Of a stretch of 64,000 nt of DNA, positions 38,724 through 48,328 are shown piece by piece. Source of the DNA: Gemmatimonadota bacterium (GTDB lineage: Bacteria > JBHIER01 > G020348925); assembly GCA_020348925.1 (NCBI GenBank), contig CP070758.1, forward strand, positions 3,252,402-3,316,401. The letters are read 5' to 3'. The notes below the pieces were generated by a model, which was not told where the DNA came from, ran no database searches, and saw only the letters and a program-made list of their open reading frames with translations. Each line of letters starts with the position of its first letter. Within the stretch, counting starts at the first letter, position 1. Position numbers and translations under genes: made by a program.

Positions 38724-39779
38724 ATGAAAAGACTTCTTCTTATCATGGTATTGGGAGCGGTCCTCATGGTCTGCTCGTCCGAGGTCTATGCCCAAAGCGA
38801 GGCAGCGGTTCTGTACCTCATGATCAAACCGGGTGCTCGGGCCGCGGGATCTGGAGAGGCCTTTGTCGCTACGGCCGATGATGCCTGGGCAACCTACTAT
38901 AATCCGGCGGGTTTGGGTTTTCAGAAAGGAAAAGTATTTGGAATGTCTCATACGAATTGGCTGCCTGCCTTCGCCAACGACCTCTATCATGAATTTTTCG
39001 CCTACGCCTGGGAGCAGGAGGGTTGGGGTAATTTTGGCGTGAGCGCTATTTACATGTCGTACGGTGAACAGGTGAGGACGAGCGAAGTCGGAGATATCTT
39101 GGGGACCTTTCGCTCATTTGATACGGCGGTCGGACTCTCGTACGGAGCGCTCCTGTCGGATCGGTCATCGGCGGGCGTCACGATGAAGATTCTTTACAGT
39201 CGTTTGGCTCCCGAGGGGACGGGGGGCGAGAAGGGTTCCGGCACCGGGACGTCCTACGCCATCGATTTGGGTTTTCTGAAAAAAAAGTTTCTGCTCAGCG
39301 GCCTCTCCTTGGGGATTGCGCTTCAGAATGTCGGACCGTCCATTGCTTACATCGACGCCGAACAGGCTGATCCGTTGCCCCAGAATTTAAAAATCGGATT
39401 TGCCTATGAAATCTTCAAGACCGAATATAACAGCCTCATCCTGTCGGCCGATTTCAGCAAGATACTGGTCAAGAAAGAGGAGGATAAAGCCGATGTCTTC
39501 TACAAAGCACTCCTTACCTCCTGGTTTGATAAACCCTTTAAAACCGAAATGGACGAAGTGATCGAAAATATCGGTTTCGAGTATTGGTACGGATCCTGGG
39601 TCGCATTGAGAGCGGGATTCTTCCGGGATACCTATTATAATACAGGAGAGGGGAAGCCCTATTTAACCTTTGGGGCAGGGCTGAAATACAGCATGTTCGT
39701 CTTCGACGCCGCTTTCATACCGGCACCGGATTCTCCCCTGGCCGACAATACCCGTTTTTCATTGAGCATCAGATTCTGA
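38724..39779 (+). CDS. porV: PorV/PorQ-family outer-membrane protein
   Basis: 351 residues from ATG 38724, with AGGAGGT 6 nt upstream and a clear signal peptide ending near VYAQ (about 24). The family signature is at about 33-66: KPGARAAGSGEAFVATADDAW followed by YYNPAGLGF. The rest alternates short strands typical of a FadL-like 14-strand barrel and ends in Phe (LSIRF). In Bacteroidetes PorV shuttles T9SS cargo from the translocon to the PorU sortase. Gene order porU-porV is preserved here. PorV versus the related PorQ cannot be settled by eye. Confidence 0.83.
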   Translation: MKRLLLIMVLGAVLMVCSSEVYAQSEAAVLYLMIKPGARAAGSGEAFVATADDAWATYYNPAGLGFQKGKVFGMSHTNWLPAFANDLYHEFFAYAWEQEGWGNFGVSAIYMSYGEQVRTSEVGDILGTFRSFDTAVGLSYGALLSDRSSAGVTMKILYSRLAPEGTGGEKGSGTGTSYAIDLGFLKKKFLLSGLSLGIALQNVGPSIAYIDAEQADPLPQNLKIGFAYEIFKTEYNSLILSADFSKILVKKEEDKADVFYKALLTSWFDKPFKTEMDEVIENIGFEYWYGSWVALRAGFFRDTYYNTGEGKPYLTFGAGLKYSMFVFDAAFIPAPDSPLADNTRFSLSIRF

Positions 39780-39850
39780 TGGAGATGGCCAAGTGAGGAC
39801 GCTTGATGTAGGAAATGATGCTGCAGAGATTCAATAGAAGGGAAGGGCAC

Positions 39851-42800
39851 ATGGCTTTCAAACGACTGGCATCTGTCATACTCTCCGTCGGGATCAGCCT
39901 CCTGAGTTCCACCGGCGTCAAGGGAGACGGGCAAGGCGATGACTCTGGGAAGCTCCATGCACTCCGGAAGAGCGGTGTCTCGACGTCAAACCTTTTGGGG
40001 TTGAACCGGCAGGGACCCGGACGTCTCCCCAAAGTGTTCGCTTCGGAGGAATCCGACACCATAAGACTCTTGGCCTTGCGGATTGAATTCCAGCCGGACA
40101 GCAGCGATCCTGAAATCACCGGAGATGGTACCTTCGATCTTTCCACGGATTCTGAGGCCGAGATCGATCCGCCGCCTCATGATTACGACTACTTCGAACG
40201 CCATTTGCGATTCTTGAAGAATTACTACGATGCCGTGTCTCACGGAAGATTGATTCTTGCGTACGATCTCTTTCCGCAGGAAGCCGAAGCTCCCTTAGTT
40301 CTTCCAGGCACCATGGCTCGTTATACCTCAGGTGCGACGGAGGCGGAGAACGACAGTCTCTTGGCCGTCTTCTTCCGCGACGCCATTCAATTGGCCGACT
40401 CGTCCCTTCAGGAATTGACCTTCTCCTCGTACAACAGCTTTCTCGTCTTTCACGCAGGGGTAGGGCGCGAGAGCGACCTGCGGCGGGACTCCAAAAAAGA
40501 TATTCCTTCAGCCTTTTACAATTTCGATGAATTCAAAAAATATTTGGCTGGCGATGCTCCTAATTATCAGGGCATTCCGTTTCAAGGCGGGTTTGTCCGG
40601 GAAGGATGGTGGTTGCCGGAGACGGAGAGTCAGGACGGATATGAACTGGGGCTCAATGGGATCGCAGCGCATCTGTTCGGGTATCAATTGGGATTGCCGA
40701 GTCTGTTCGATTCCAATACCGGTCGGTCCGGTATCGGCTTATGGGGACTCATGGATCATGGGTTCGAGAACTATGCAAGCCGCATTCCGGCGCAGCCCTG
40801 TATCTGGTCTAAGGCTTTTCTGGGATGGGTGGCGCCTTTCGAGGTTCGGAACAGAAGGGAGGATCTCGAGATTGCAGCATGGGCCCTGAATAGCGGCAGC
40901 GCCGAAGCCGTCAAGGTGAACATCACGCCGACCGAATATTTCTTGATCGAGAATCGGCAGCGGGATGTTGACGGCGATACGACAATAACGGTCGAAGGGG
41001 GCGTCGTTGTGGCTGCCGATGATTACGATTGGGGCCTTCCCGGATCAGGACTGCTGATCTGGCATATCGATGAGCAGGTCATTGCCGATGGGCTCTCGAG
41101 CAATGCGGTCAATGTCGATGCCACACACAAGGGCGTTGATCTCGAGGAGGCCGACGGCGTGCAGGAGATCGGGGCCAGCTACGGATGGATTTTCGGCCAT
41201 GATGAGGACGCCTACTATGCCGGGAATGAATCAGCGGCGTTGGCCAACGGGATCTCCTTCACCCCGACATCGGTTCCCGACAGCAGGAGCTCTTCGGGGG
41301 CGAACAGTCATATTCACGTGACGCATATCAGCGAGTCCGGTCCTGTCATGAGTCTCAAAGTGTCCCTGGATACGTACCAGGACGGCTGGCCGCAATTCCT
41401 GGGTGCAACGATCGGTACGAATTCGCCGGTTTCTGGTGATCTGAACAATGATGGAGATATAGAAGTTGTGTTGGCTTCAGAGGAGGGAAAAGTTTTTGTC
41501 TGGAATCACGATGGATCGAAGTTCATCTCGAATGCTGACTCGGTATTTATGATTGATCCAAAAGGCGACACAACCTGGGTGCAAGCGGCGGTCTTCGCGG
41601 AGACCGAGGATTCCATCCTGTCTTCCCCGGCATTGGGTGATCTGGATGGGGACGGGACTTTGGAGATTGTCGTGGCCACGGCTCAGGGTGCCGTTTATGT
41701 CTGGCATCCCCGGGATACTGATGCGGATGGACGTGCGGACATTAAAAATGGATTTCCCGTTCTCATAGAAAGTGGCATTGTGGGATCTCCGGTGCTGGCT
41801 GACGCGGGGCGGGGGGCGGAAGGTTTCGAAATCGTCATGGCCATCGAGGATGGTCTCGGCGTCGCTTTGGAGGCAGATGGGGATACGTATTGGACGGACG
41901 CGAGCCGGTGGTCTAATTCGACAACGCCTTCGGCTTCGGATCTGAATGGTGATGGATTTTCTGAAGTCGTGTTCGGATCTGACGACGGGTTCACGAAGAT
42001 CTGTGATATTGATTTGATGCAACCCAGTCTGACGCTGGGTTCGAGTGATGGGCCTGTTGTTGGCTTGGCCATCGGTGATCTTGACAGAGTTGAAGGAAAT
42101 GACGTCGTGACTGTTCTGCAAAATTCGATAAAAATGCATTACGATTTTGCTTCAGGCGATGGAGACAGAGGCAACGCTGTGGACGCGCCTCTCCAGAGCC
42201 CACCGGCGTTGGGTGACCTCGATGGCGATGGTTTCTTGGAGGTCGTGGTCTCGGGATCAAACAAAATCCATGTTTTCAACTATAATGCGTCCTTTTCCCC
42301 AAATTGGCCGGTGACGGTGAATCGAGCGAGCCCGAGAGACGGCCCGTATTCTTCGGCGGCAATCGGTGACATTGATGGTGATGATGAACTCGAGGTTCTT
42401 GCCGGATCACCAGGGGGACAACTCCTGGCCTATCATCACGATGGAAGTGTGGTTGATGGTTTTCCTTTAGCCTGCGGTGGAGCGGTGCATTCGACGCCGG
42501 CTCTGTTGGATGTCGACGGTGATGGGGATGTTGAGGTGATGGTCGGAGCCGATGACGGGTACCTGTATATGTGGGACCTTCCCGGGATATACGATGTAGA
42601 AAATATACCCTGGCCCATGTATGCCCACGATGCGCAGCATACTGGGGCATATCCGGCATCTCACCTTCCGCCGGATATTCCTGAGGAGGAATTGCTCTCG
42701 GAGGCATCGGTCTACAACTTTCCCAATCCGACGGAGGGGAATTCGACATTGATCCGATATCGACTGGGCCGTGAGGCATCGGTCACGATTAAAATTTTCA

Positions 42801-42973
42801 ATCTCGCTGGGGAACTGGTGGACGAATTCACAGGACCCGGTTCCGCGCATACCGAAAACGAGGTGCGCTGGGATCTCACCGACTTTGCCTCAGGGGTATA
42901 CATCTGCCGGGTTGAGGCGAGCGGTTCCCAGGGGACAGAGGCGGCTTTCTGTAAAATAGCCGTGACGAAATAA
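39851..42973 (+). CDS. M6-peptidase-like surface protein, catalytic motif lost, with FG-GAP repeats and T9SS tail
   Basis: 1040 residues from ATG 39851, with a signal peptide. Residues about 70-500 align by eye with M6 (immune-inhibitor-A-like) peptidases, but where HEFGH is expected the sequence is HLFGY (His274-Tyr278). The flanking LGLPSLFD and GIGLWGLMDHG are conserved, so the glutamate and second zinc ligand are truly replaced. About seven FG-GAP/VCBS-like repeats (ALGDLDGDGTLEIVV type) form a predicted propeller at about 518-920. A T9SS tail ends the protein (YNFPNPTEGNSTLIRY, ASGVYICRVEASG). It is probably a non-catalytic surface protein. Confidence 0.8.
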   Translation: MAFKRLASVILSVGISLLSSTGVKGDGQGDDSGKLHALRKSGVSTSNLLGLNRQGPGRLPKVFASEESDTIRLLALRIEFQPDSSDPEITGDGTFDLSTDSEAEIDPPPHDYDYFERHLRFLKNYYDAVSHGRLILAYDLFPQEAEAPLVLPGTMARYTSGATEAENDSLLAVFFRDAIQLADSSLQELTFSSYNSFLVFHAGVGRESDLRRDSKKDIPSAFYNFDEFKKYLAGDAPNYQGIPFQGGFVREGWWLPETESQDGYELGLNGIAAHLFGYQLGLPSLFDSNTGRSGIGLWGLMDHGFENYASRIPAQPCIWSKAFLGWVAPFEVRNRREDLEIAAWALNSGSAEAVKVNITPTEYFLIENRQRDVDGDTTITVEGGVVVAADDYDWGLPGSGLLIWHIDEQVIADGLSSNAVNVDATHKGVDLEEADGVQEIGASYGWIFGHDEDAYYAGNESAALANGISFTPTSVPDSRSSSGANSHIHVTHISESGPVMSLKVSLDTYQDGWPQFLGATIGTNSPVSGDLNNDGDIEVVLASEEGKVFVWNHDGSKFISNADSVFMIDPKGDTTWVQAAVFAETEDSILSSPALGDLDGDGTLEIVVATAQGAVYVWHPRDTDADGRADIKNGFPVLIESGIVGSPVLADAGRGAEGFEIVMAIEDGLGVALEADGDTYWTDASRWSNSTTPSASDLNGDGFSEVVFGSDDGFTKICDIDLMQPSLTLGSSDGPVVGLAIGDLDRVEGNDVVTVLQNSIKMHYDFASGDGDRGNAVDAPLQSPPALGDLDGDGFLEVVVSGSNKIHVFNYNASFSPNWPVTVNRASPRDGPYSSAAIGDIDGDDELEVLAGSPGGQLLAYHHDGSVVDGFPLACGGAVHSTPALLDVDGDGDVEVMVGADDGYLYMWDLPGIYDVENIPWPMYAHDAQHTGAYPASHLPPDIPEEELLSEASVYNFPNPTEGNSTLIRYRLGREASVTIKIFNLAGELVDEFTGPGSAHTENEVRWDLTDFASGVYICRVEASGSQGTEAAFCKIAVTK

Positions 42974-42982
42974 GGAACAGAC

Positions 42983-45900
42983 ATGCGTCGAATAGGCTTT
43001 CAAGGAGCGAAACTCATACTTCTGACTGTCGGAGTGATGTGCGCATTGCAGCTGCAAGCTCACGGATACAACCACCCGGAGTTGAACTGGCGGACTTTTG
43101 AGACCGAGCACTTTCTCATCCACTACCATGAGGGGGTGGAGCGCACGGCGGGGAAAGCGGCCCAGATTGCCGAGGAAATTTACGGCCCGGTGACCTCCCT
43201 GTACGACTATGAGTTTGAGGACAAAATACATCTCATCTTTCGCGATGATGATGACTACGCCAACGGAATTACGTATTACTACGATCACAAAATCGTCATC
43301 TGGGCGACGAGCATGGATTACGAATTGCGCGGCACGAGCGATTGGCTGTGGAACGTGATCACCCATGAGTTCACCCATATGGTCAGCCTGAATGCTGCGC
43401 GAAAAATCTATCGTCAGATTCCGGCCTTCTATTTTCAGTATATCGATTATCAAGAAGAGAAGCGACCCGATGTGTTCATCGGTTATCCCAATCGTCTCGT
43501 CTCGTATCCCTTTGCCATGACGGTCGTACCCATGTGGTTCGCCGAGGGGATGGCCCAGTGTCAGGCTCCGAGTTGCAGTTACGATTGCTGGGATTCCCAT
43601 CGGGATATGATCCTGCGCATGGCCGTTCTCGAGGGGAACATGCTCAGCTACGACGAAATGTGTGTTTTCGGGAAATCGGGTCTGGGGAACGAACAGGTGT
43701 ACGATCACGGTTACGGATTGGCACGGTATATTCTCGACGCCTACGGTCCTGAAAGCCTGGGGAAAATATGTCGGGCGATGAGGCCGTTGCACCGCATTAA
43801 TTTCGACGGAGCGACAAAGCGGGTCCTGGGGAAAACGGGGGAGGACCTGTACCAAGAGTGGGTCGTCAAAATGAGGGACACGTATGAAGCCGTCAGGCGG
43901 GAGCGCGGTGAGCCTCAGATCGAAGGGGAGATGCTCACGACGACGGACGATGGCTACCTGAATATTCATCCCTGTTGGTCGCCGGACGGCAAGTCACTGG
44001 TCTATCTGTCCAACAGAGGCAGTGACTACAGTGCTCTCGGTCTGTATCTGCTCACGTTTCCCGACAGGCACGCCCAAAAAATTACTGGTGGTATCAGCTC
44101 TCCACCATCGTGGTCGTCGGACGGTACGGAGATCGTGTACTCCAAGCGGAACCGCCCGAACAGGCACGGCTCCCGTTTCAACGACCTCTACATATATACT
44201 ATTGGAGAACGCAGACAGAAGAGAATTAGCCGCGATCTTCGGGCCAAGGATCCCGCCTTCTCGGCCGATGGAAGACAGATTGTGTTTGTGTCCAACAGCG
44301 ATGGGAGCAATAACTTGGGGATAATGAACGTTGATGGGTCTGACATACGATATATAACCAATAGTGATGATGGCACCCAGTACTACAATCCGCAGTGGTC
44401 CCCGGATGGCCAACGGATCGTCTTTTCAGAATCGAAGGGGACCCACAGGAACATTGCCATGATCGCACCTGACGGTTCCGACTTCCGATACCTCGTCGTC
44501 TCTCCGGGTGACGATCGAGATCCCTGCTGGACGCCTGACGGAAAGGAGATCATTTTCAGTTCCGATATCGACGGCATCTTCAACCTCTATTCCTACTCCC
44601 TGGAGAACGAGCAGTTCTCTCGCCTCACCAACGTTCTGGGCGGAGCCTTCATGCCCTCTTATTCGTCCAAGAAGCAGATCTCCTACGCCTCGTACAGTTC
44701 GAAGGGTTACAGCCTTGTCGTTTTCGCGGATACGTTCGAACGTCATGAGGTGGCCTTTGCCCAGTATGATCCTTCGGAGGTCGCCGAGTGCGTTCCCAAT
44801 CCCGGGGACCCGGTTGATGTGACATCCGTCTCCGAGCCTTACAAGATGACCTTTTCCAGCTTCTTCATCTATCCCCGAATTGCCGTCGATTACGGGACGC
44901 TGAAAGGCGGATTCTACTTCTCGAACGGCGATATCCTTGAGAAGCAATCGCTCTTCGCCGGGGCTCAGATGAACAGGGACAAGGATCTTGACCTCTTCAT
45001 TTTGTATGAGGTGCGACAATTTGCCCCAACGCTCTTTCTTGAATTCTACAAGCAGACGAGACACGAGAAGATCGCCGGGATCGACTCGTTCTACTATGAG
45101 GACCAAGATTACCAGACCCGGTTGGTCGAGTATTTGGATCAAGAGCGCTCGTTTAATTTGAATGAAGCGAATGTCGGATTACGCCACAATCTCAATATTC
45201 TGCCCCTATTCTCCAATAATCAGGAGGTCAGTTTCACGGCACGATACAGCTCCTACGCCGGTGATTATCAGGCCATCGCAAAAAACTATGTCCATCCGGA
45301 CACGGCAGAAGCCTTCGTCGATTTTTTCAAGTATACTTATTTTAAAGGTTTTGATTTTATACTGAGCTGGAAAGACCGGTTCCTGAATGGGACATTCGAT
45401 GAGGAAATTAATCCCTCGGCCGGACATAATATTGAGCTGACCTACGCGCGCCTCTATCACAAATTCCTCGATCCCGAGAATCCCTTTAAATTGGGGACGT
45501 TTGGGATTCAATGGATCTATCGGAACTATTTCTACAATCGGCTCACCCTCGACTGGGAGCAATATATTCCGATGCCCCTGGACCGGCACACCCTCACGGC
45601 CAAACTTCGGGCCGGAATCATTCGGGCCGGGATCTTAGACGACCCGGAGATCGATGATTTCTTCAATTTTTTCGTCGGCGCTATCGACGGATTGCGGGGC
45701 TATTCGTACTACAGCATCGAAGGCAAGAAAATGCTGCTGGGACGGTTGACGTATCGGTTTCCTATCTTCAAGAGCATGGGGAAACAACTTCTTCATCTTC
45801 ATTTCGACAAGCTGTACGGGGCGGTCTTCGCTGATGCGGGGAACGCCTGGAACGGCGATAAGCTCGATCTGTGGGAGTTCAAGAAGGATGTGGGGGCCGA

Positions 45901-46075
45901 ACTTCGTCTGGAAACCTACTCCTTCTATACATATCCCACAAGGGTTTTCTTTCAAGCGGCCTACGGCTTCGATCGTATAGTGAAAGAAGAGCGGGTCAAC
46001 GGGAACGTTTTACGGGACGTCATATCGGAGCCGGGATGGCGTTGTTATTTCGGCGTTCTTTTCGGATTTCTGTAG
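42983..46075 (+). CDS. Gluzincin-TolB propeller-outer membrane barrel fusion
   Basis: 1030 residues with a signal peptide. Residues about 35-310 form a peptidase-MA-like domain with HEFTH (His128, Glu129, His132) and the third ligand Glu188 in MWFAEGMAQ. About 315-575 hold six TolB/PD40-type repeats (WSPDGKSLVYLSN pattern). The remaining 400 residues are strand-rich and end in a BamA/Omp85-like C-terminus (GAIDGLRGYSYYSIEGKKMLLGR region; FADAGNAW; terminal FGVLFGFL). It is predicted to sit in the outer membrane with a protease and propeller in the periplasm or outside. It follows the M6-like gene by 9 bp. Confidence 0.8.
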   Translation: MRRIGFQGAKLILLTVGVMCALQLQAHGYNHPELNWRTFETEHFLIHYHEGVERTAGKAAQIAEEIYGPVTSLYDYEFEDKIHLIFRDDDDYANGITYYYDHKIVIWATSMDYELRGTSDWLWNVITHEFTHMVSLNAARKIYRQIPAFYFQYIDYQEEKRPDVFIGYPNRLVSYPFAMTVVPMWFAEGMAQCQAPSCSYDCWDSHRDMILRMAVLEGNMLSYDEMCVFGKSGLGNEQVYDHGYGLARYILDAYGPESLGKICRAMRPLHRINFDGATKRVLGKTGEDLYQEWVVKMRDTYEAVRRERGEPQIEGEMLTTTDDGYLNIHPCWSPDGKSLVYLSNRGSDYSALGLYLLTFPDRHAQKITGGISSPPSWSSDGTEIVYSKRNRPNRHGSRFNDLYIYTIGERRQKRISRDLRAKDPAFSADGRQIVFVSNSDGSNNLGIMNVDGSDIRYITNSDDGTQYYNPQWSPDGQRIVFSESKGTHRNIAMIAPDGSDFRYLVVSPGDDRDPCWTPDGKEIIFSSDIDGIFNLYSYSLENEQFSRLTNVLGGAFMPSYSSKKQISYASYSSKGYSLVVFADTFERHEVAFAQYDPSEVAECVPNPGDPVDVTSVSEPYKMTFSSFFIYPRIAVDYGTLKGGFYFSNGDILEKQSLFAGAQMNRDKDLDLFILYEVRQFAPTLFLEFYKQTRHEKIAGIDSFYYEDQDYQTRLVEYLDQERSFNLNEANVGLRHNLNILPLFSNNQEVSFTARYSSYAGDYQAIAKNYVHPDTAEAFVDFFKYTYFKGFDFILSWKDRFLNGTFDEEINPSAGHNIELTYARLYHKFLDPENPFKLGTFGIQWIYRNYFYNRLTLDWEQYIPMPLDRHTLTAKLRAGIIRAGILDDPEIDDFFNFFVGAIDGLRGYSYYSIEGKKMLLGRLTYRFPIFKSMGKQLLHLHFDKLYGAVFADAGNAWNGDKLDLWEFKKDVGAELRLETYSFYTYPTRVFFQAAYGFDRIVKEERVNGNVLRDVISEPGWRCYFGVLFGFL

Positions 46076-46089
46076 ACTGCAATTTGCGT

Positions 46090-46197
46090 GTCATGAAAGG
46101 AGGGATCGTGGGACTGTTTTTGACTGTCATGAAGGGAGAGATCAGGGGACTCTTTTCCACTGTAATGAAAGGGGACGTCATGCGACTTAGTATATGG
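46090..46197 (+). repeat. Three 36-bp tandem repeats around a translation start
   Basis: Units at 46090, 46126 and 46162. The first two match at 29 of 36 positions and the third is more diverged. Each begins GT(C/A)ATGAA(A/G)GG, so each carries an ATG next to a purine-rich ribosome-binding-like segment. The 12-codon unit keeps one frame (VMKGxIxGLFxT in the first two). Confidence 0.8.
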
Positions 46198-47205
46198 ACG
46201 GTTATGCTGTGCGCTGCGATAGCAGGTGGAGGTTTGACCGATACGAGCAGAGCGAACCAGACCTTCGGGCCCAGAGCGATCTATTCGCCATTTCAAGCTA
46301 TCGGAGACGGTTCGGAAACGGCGGAACAGGCTTCTCTTTCCCAGGCCACCGCGGGGCAGGATACGGTGGCAGAGGAGAAGGTCGAAATCGTTGAGGTGAA
46401 GAAACCGGGCAGGGCCTTTTTCATGTCGGCGCTGGTTCCCGGCTTGGGTCAGTGGTACGCGGAAGCGAAAATTCGGGCCGCCGTTTTTTTCGGCCTTGAA
46501 ACCGCGGCGACAGCGTGGGCCATCATGGCTCAACTTTCTGGTAATGATAAGGAGGATGAGTACAAGGTCTTTGCCGACAAATATTGGGATGTTGAGAAGT
46601 ATAACGATCAAAGATATGACGAGGTTCAGAATAGAGTGATTCCCCCTACGGCCGCAAGCTGGTATGGAGCGTGGAGTCAGTGGTATGAGGATAATAGCGC
46701 CTTGATCACGCTGGATGAAGAGCTGACCCACAGGTTACCGGAGATTGAGGTCGACAGAACGTTTCGGGGCTGGGATAAAACTCATGATTACTACGAAATG
46801 ATCGGGAAGTACGACCAGTTCGTTTACGGCTGGGATGATGTCTGGGGACCTCCTCTGAATCTTTTGCCCGGGGATAGCACGTTGGCTCCGAACCATGATA
46901 TAGGTATTTGGGTGTTGGCCGGAGTCGATTCTGCCCATTTTGACCCCTATATTGCTGACGTGAAATCGGCGCACCGCGATCAATATATGAACATGCGCCA
47001 CGAGGCCAACAAGGCCTTCAAACGGGCCAAGACAATGTTTGGCGTCATCCTCTTCAACCATGTGATCAGCGCCATCGATGCGGCTCGGTCCGCCAGAAGT
47101 TACAATCTGAAACACGCCGAGAATAAGACGAGCGTGCGCTTGCGCATGAAGAAGTATGAAGGTGAGTATATCCCGCAACTTGTTCTATCACATAAATTTT
47201 ACTGA
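46180..47205 (+). CDS. DUF5683-like envelope protein (copy 1)
   Basis: 341 residues from ATG 46180, which has AAAGGGG five nt upstream and opens a signal peptide (LSIWTVMLCAAIAGG). In-frame ATGs at 46093, 46129 and 46165 lie in the tandem repeat. The core motif GRAFFMSALVPGLGQWYAEAKIRAAVFF (about 89-116, shown in part by PGLGQWY) and the late NHVISAIDAARSARSYN match the DUF5683-type small envelope proteins. A long middle insert of about 170 residues separates the two halves. Function is unknown. The downstream gene is a shorter paralog. Confidence 0.7.
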   Translation: MRLSIWTVMLCAAIAGGGLTDTSRANQTFGPRAIYSPFQAIGDGSETAEQASLSQATAGQDTVAEEKVEIVEVKKPGRAFFMSALVPGLGQWYAEAKIRAAVFFGLETAATAWAIMAQLSGNDKEDEYKVFADKYWDVEKYNDQRYDEVQNRVIPPTAASWYGAWSQWYEDNSALITLDEELTHRLPEIEVDRTFRGWDKTHDYYEMIGKYDQFVYGWDDVWGPPLNLLPGDSTLAPNHDIGIWVLAGVDSAHFDPYIADVKSAHRDQYMNMRHEANKAFKRAKTMFGVILFNHVISAIDAARSARSYNLKHAENKTSVRLRMKKYEGEYIPQLVLSHKFY

Positions 47206-47294
47206 TCACTGTGACGGTTCTTCAGGCTTGGAGTTGGGCCCGTGCCTTTTCCGAAATCCTGCGGGATTCACTCTGTCACATTAGCTGAGGGCTT

Positions 47295-48065
47295 ATGAAA
47301 ATACTATCGACAATTCTCATTGGTGTTTTTACGTTTTGTGCAGCGCACGTTTTCGGCGAAGCGAATTCGGGCTGTGATGGCCTGGCCCGAAGGACATCTG
47401 CCAAATTTCCCGCTGTGGTCGAGTGCATCTCGACCCCGGATCCTCAATCGCCATCTCTGCCCCAGGACAGGCGCGAGGCTCCCAAATCTCCGGGCAAAGC
47501 ATTTTTTCTGTCTCTCCTTGTGCCGGGTTTGGGCGAATGGTACGCCGGATCGCCCCAGAAGGGAAAGATCTTTTTGGCTGCCGAGGCGGCCGTGTGGTCA
47601 AGCTTCGCAGCCTTTGAACACTATAGCGCCTGGAAAAAGAGAGATTACGAACTTTACTCCGTGGCTCACGCAAACGTTTCCCTGGAGGGGAAGGATGACG
47701 ATTTTTTTAAGCATGTCGCGGCATACACTGATGTCAGGAGCTACAACGAGGATCGGTTGCACGCCAGAGAATGGAATGACGTTTACTGGGACGAAGACTT
47801 CTACCATTGGCAGTGGGACAGCCCAGAATCACGGGAAAAGTTCAACGAGGTTCGGGATGCCAGCCGCAAGGCTCATCGGCGTGCCCTCAACATGGTCGGA
47901 GCAGCCGTGTTGAATCGGGTCATCAGTGCCATCGACGCGGTTCGGACAGCCAAGACCTTCAATAAGAAAGTTCGGGAAAATGATACCGGTTTTCACCTCG
48001 GCTTCAAAGTACGCGGTAGCATTCGAAATCCCAAAGCCCTCATTGTCCTGAATAAGAATTTCTGA
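47295..48065 (+). CDS. DUF5683-like envelope protein (copy 2)
   Basis: 256 residues with a signal peptide (LSTILIGVFTFCAAHVFG). It shares PGKAFFLSLLVPGLGEWYAG (about 66-85) and NRVISAIDAVRTAKTFN (about 206-222) with the preceding gene but lacks most of its middle insert. The pair therefore arose by duplication. It is the last gene before the division cluster; the 89-bp gap upstream contains only a small AATCC-TGCG-GGATT hairpin. Function is unknown; family members occur in FCB-group bacteria. Confidence 0.68.
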   Translation: MKILSTILIGVFTFCAAHVFGEANSGCDGLARRTSAKFPAVVECISTPDPQSPSLPQDRREAPKSPGKAFFLSLLVPGLGEWYAGSPQKGKIFLAAEAAVWSSFAAFEHYSAWKKRDYELYSVAHANVSLEGKDDDFFKHVAAYTDVRSYNEDRLHAREWNDVYWDEDFYHWQWDSPESREKFNEVRDASRKAHRRALNMVGAAVLNRVISAIDAVRTAKTFNKKVRENDTGFHLGFKVRGSIRNPKALIVLNKNF

Positions 48066-48299
48066 CGGACTTCGGAGGGGGACTCCACTCTCACTATGCC
48101 CGCATCCCCCCCCAAAAAATAACGCCCCTTTGCCATCCATCCGTTCTGAAGGCGCGGACAGATCTCGCTGGTACATTCCTGCGCATGGTGCGGGATGCGA
48201 CGAGGATCTGCCAATACCTTTCATCTTGTACTCCCTCGGCATAACACATACCACATATAGTTAAGTCCCAAAAAATTTTGGTTTTCCTTCATTTTTTCC
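48066..48299. other. Gap between envelope genes and dcw cluster
   Basis: No gene is supported. It contains a run of eight C residues at about 48105-48112 and a large foldback (CAGATC about 48161-48166 with GATCTG about 48204-48209, with inner complementarity). An AT-rich stretch leads into the mraZ promoter. Confidence 0.4.
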
Positions 48300-48328
48300 T
48301 TGACAATTGGAAAAAATTGGTTTACTTA
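48300..48328 (+). promoter_or_regulatory. Candidate dcw promoter
   Basis: TTGACA (48300-48305) abuts the first operator box. The hexamer 17 bp downstream is TACTTA, a poor -10. Alternatives are TATAGA (48342-48347) or TATTAT (48383-48388). All place RNA polymerase across the box array. The exact start is unresolved. Confidence 0.4.

Noticed and set aside
45871-46092. N-terminal extension of the first DUF5683-like protein
   Set aside because: It overlaps the end of the barrel gene out of frame, and its sequence is arginine- and serine-rich without family similarity.
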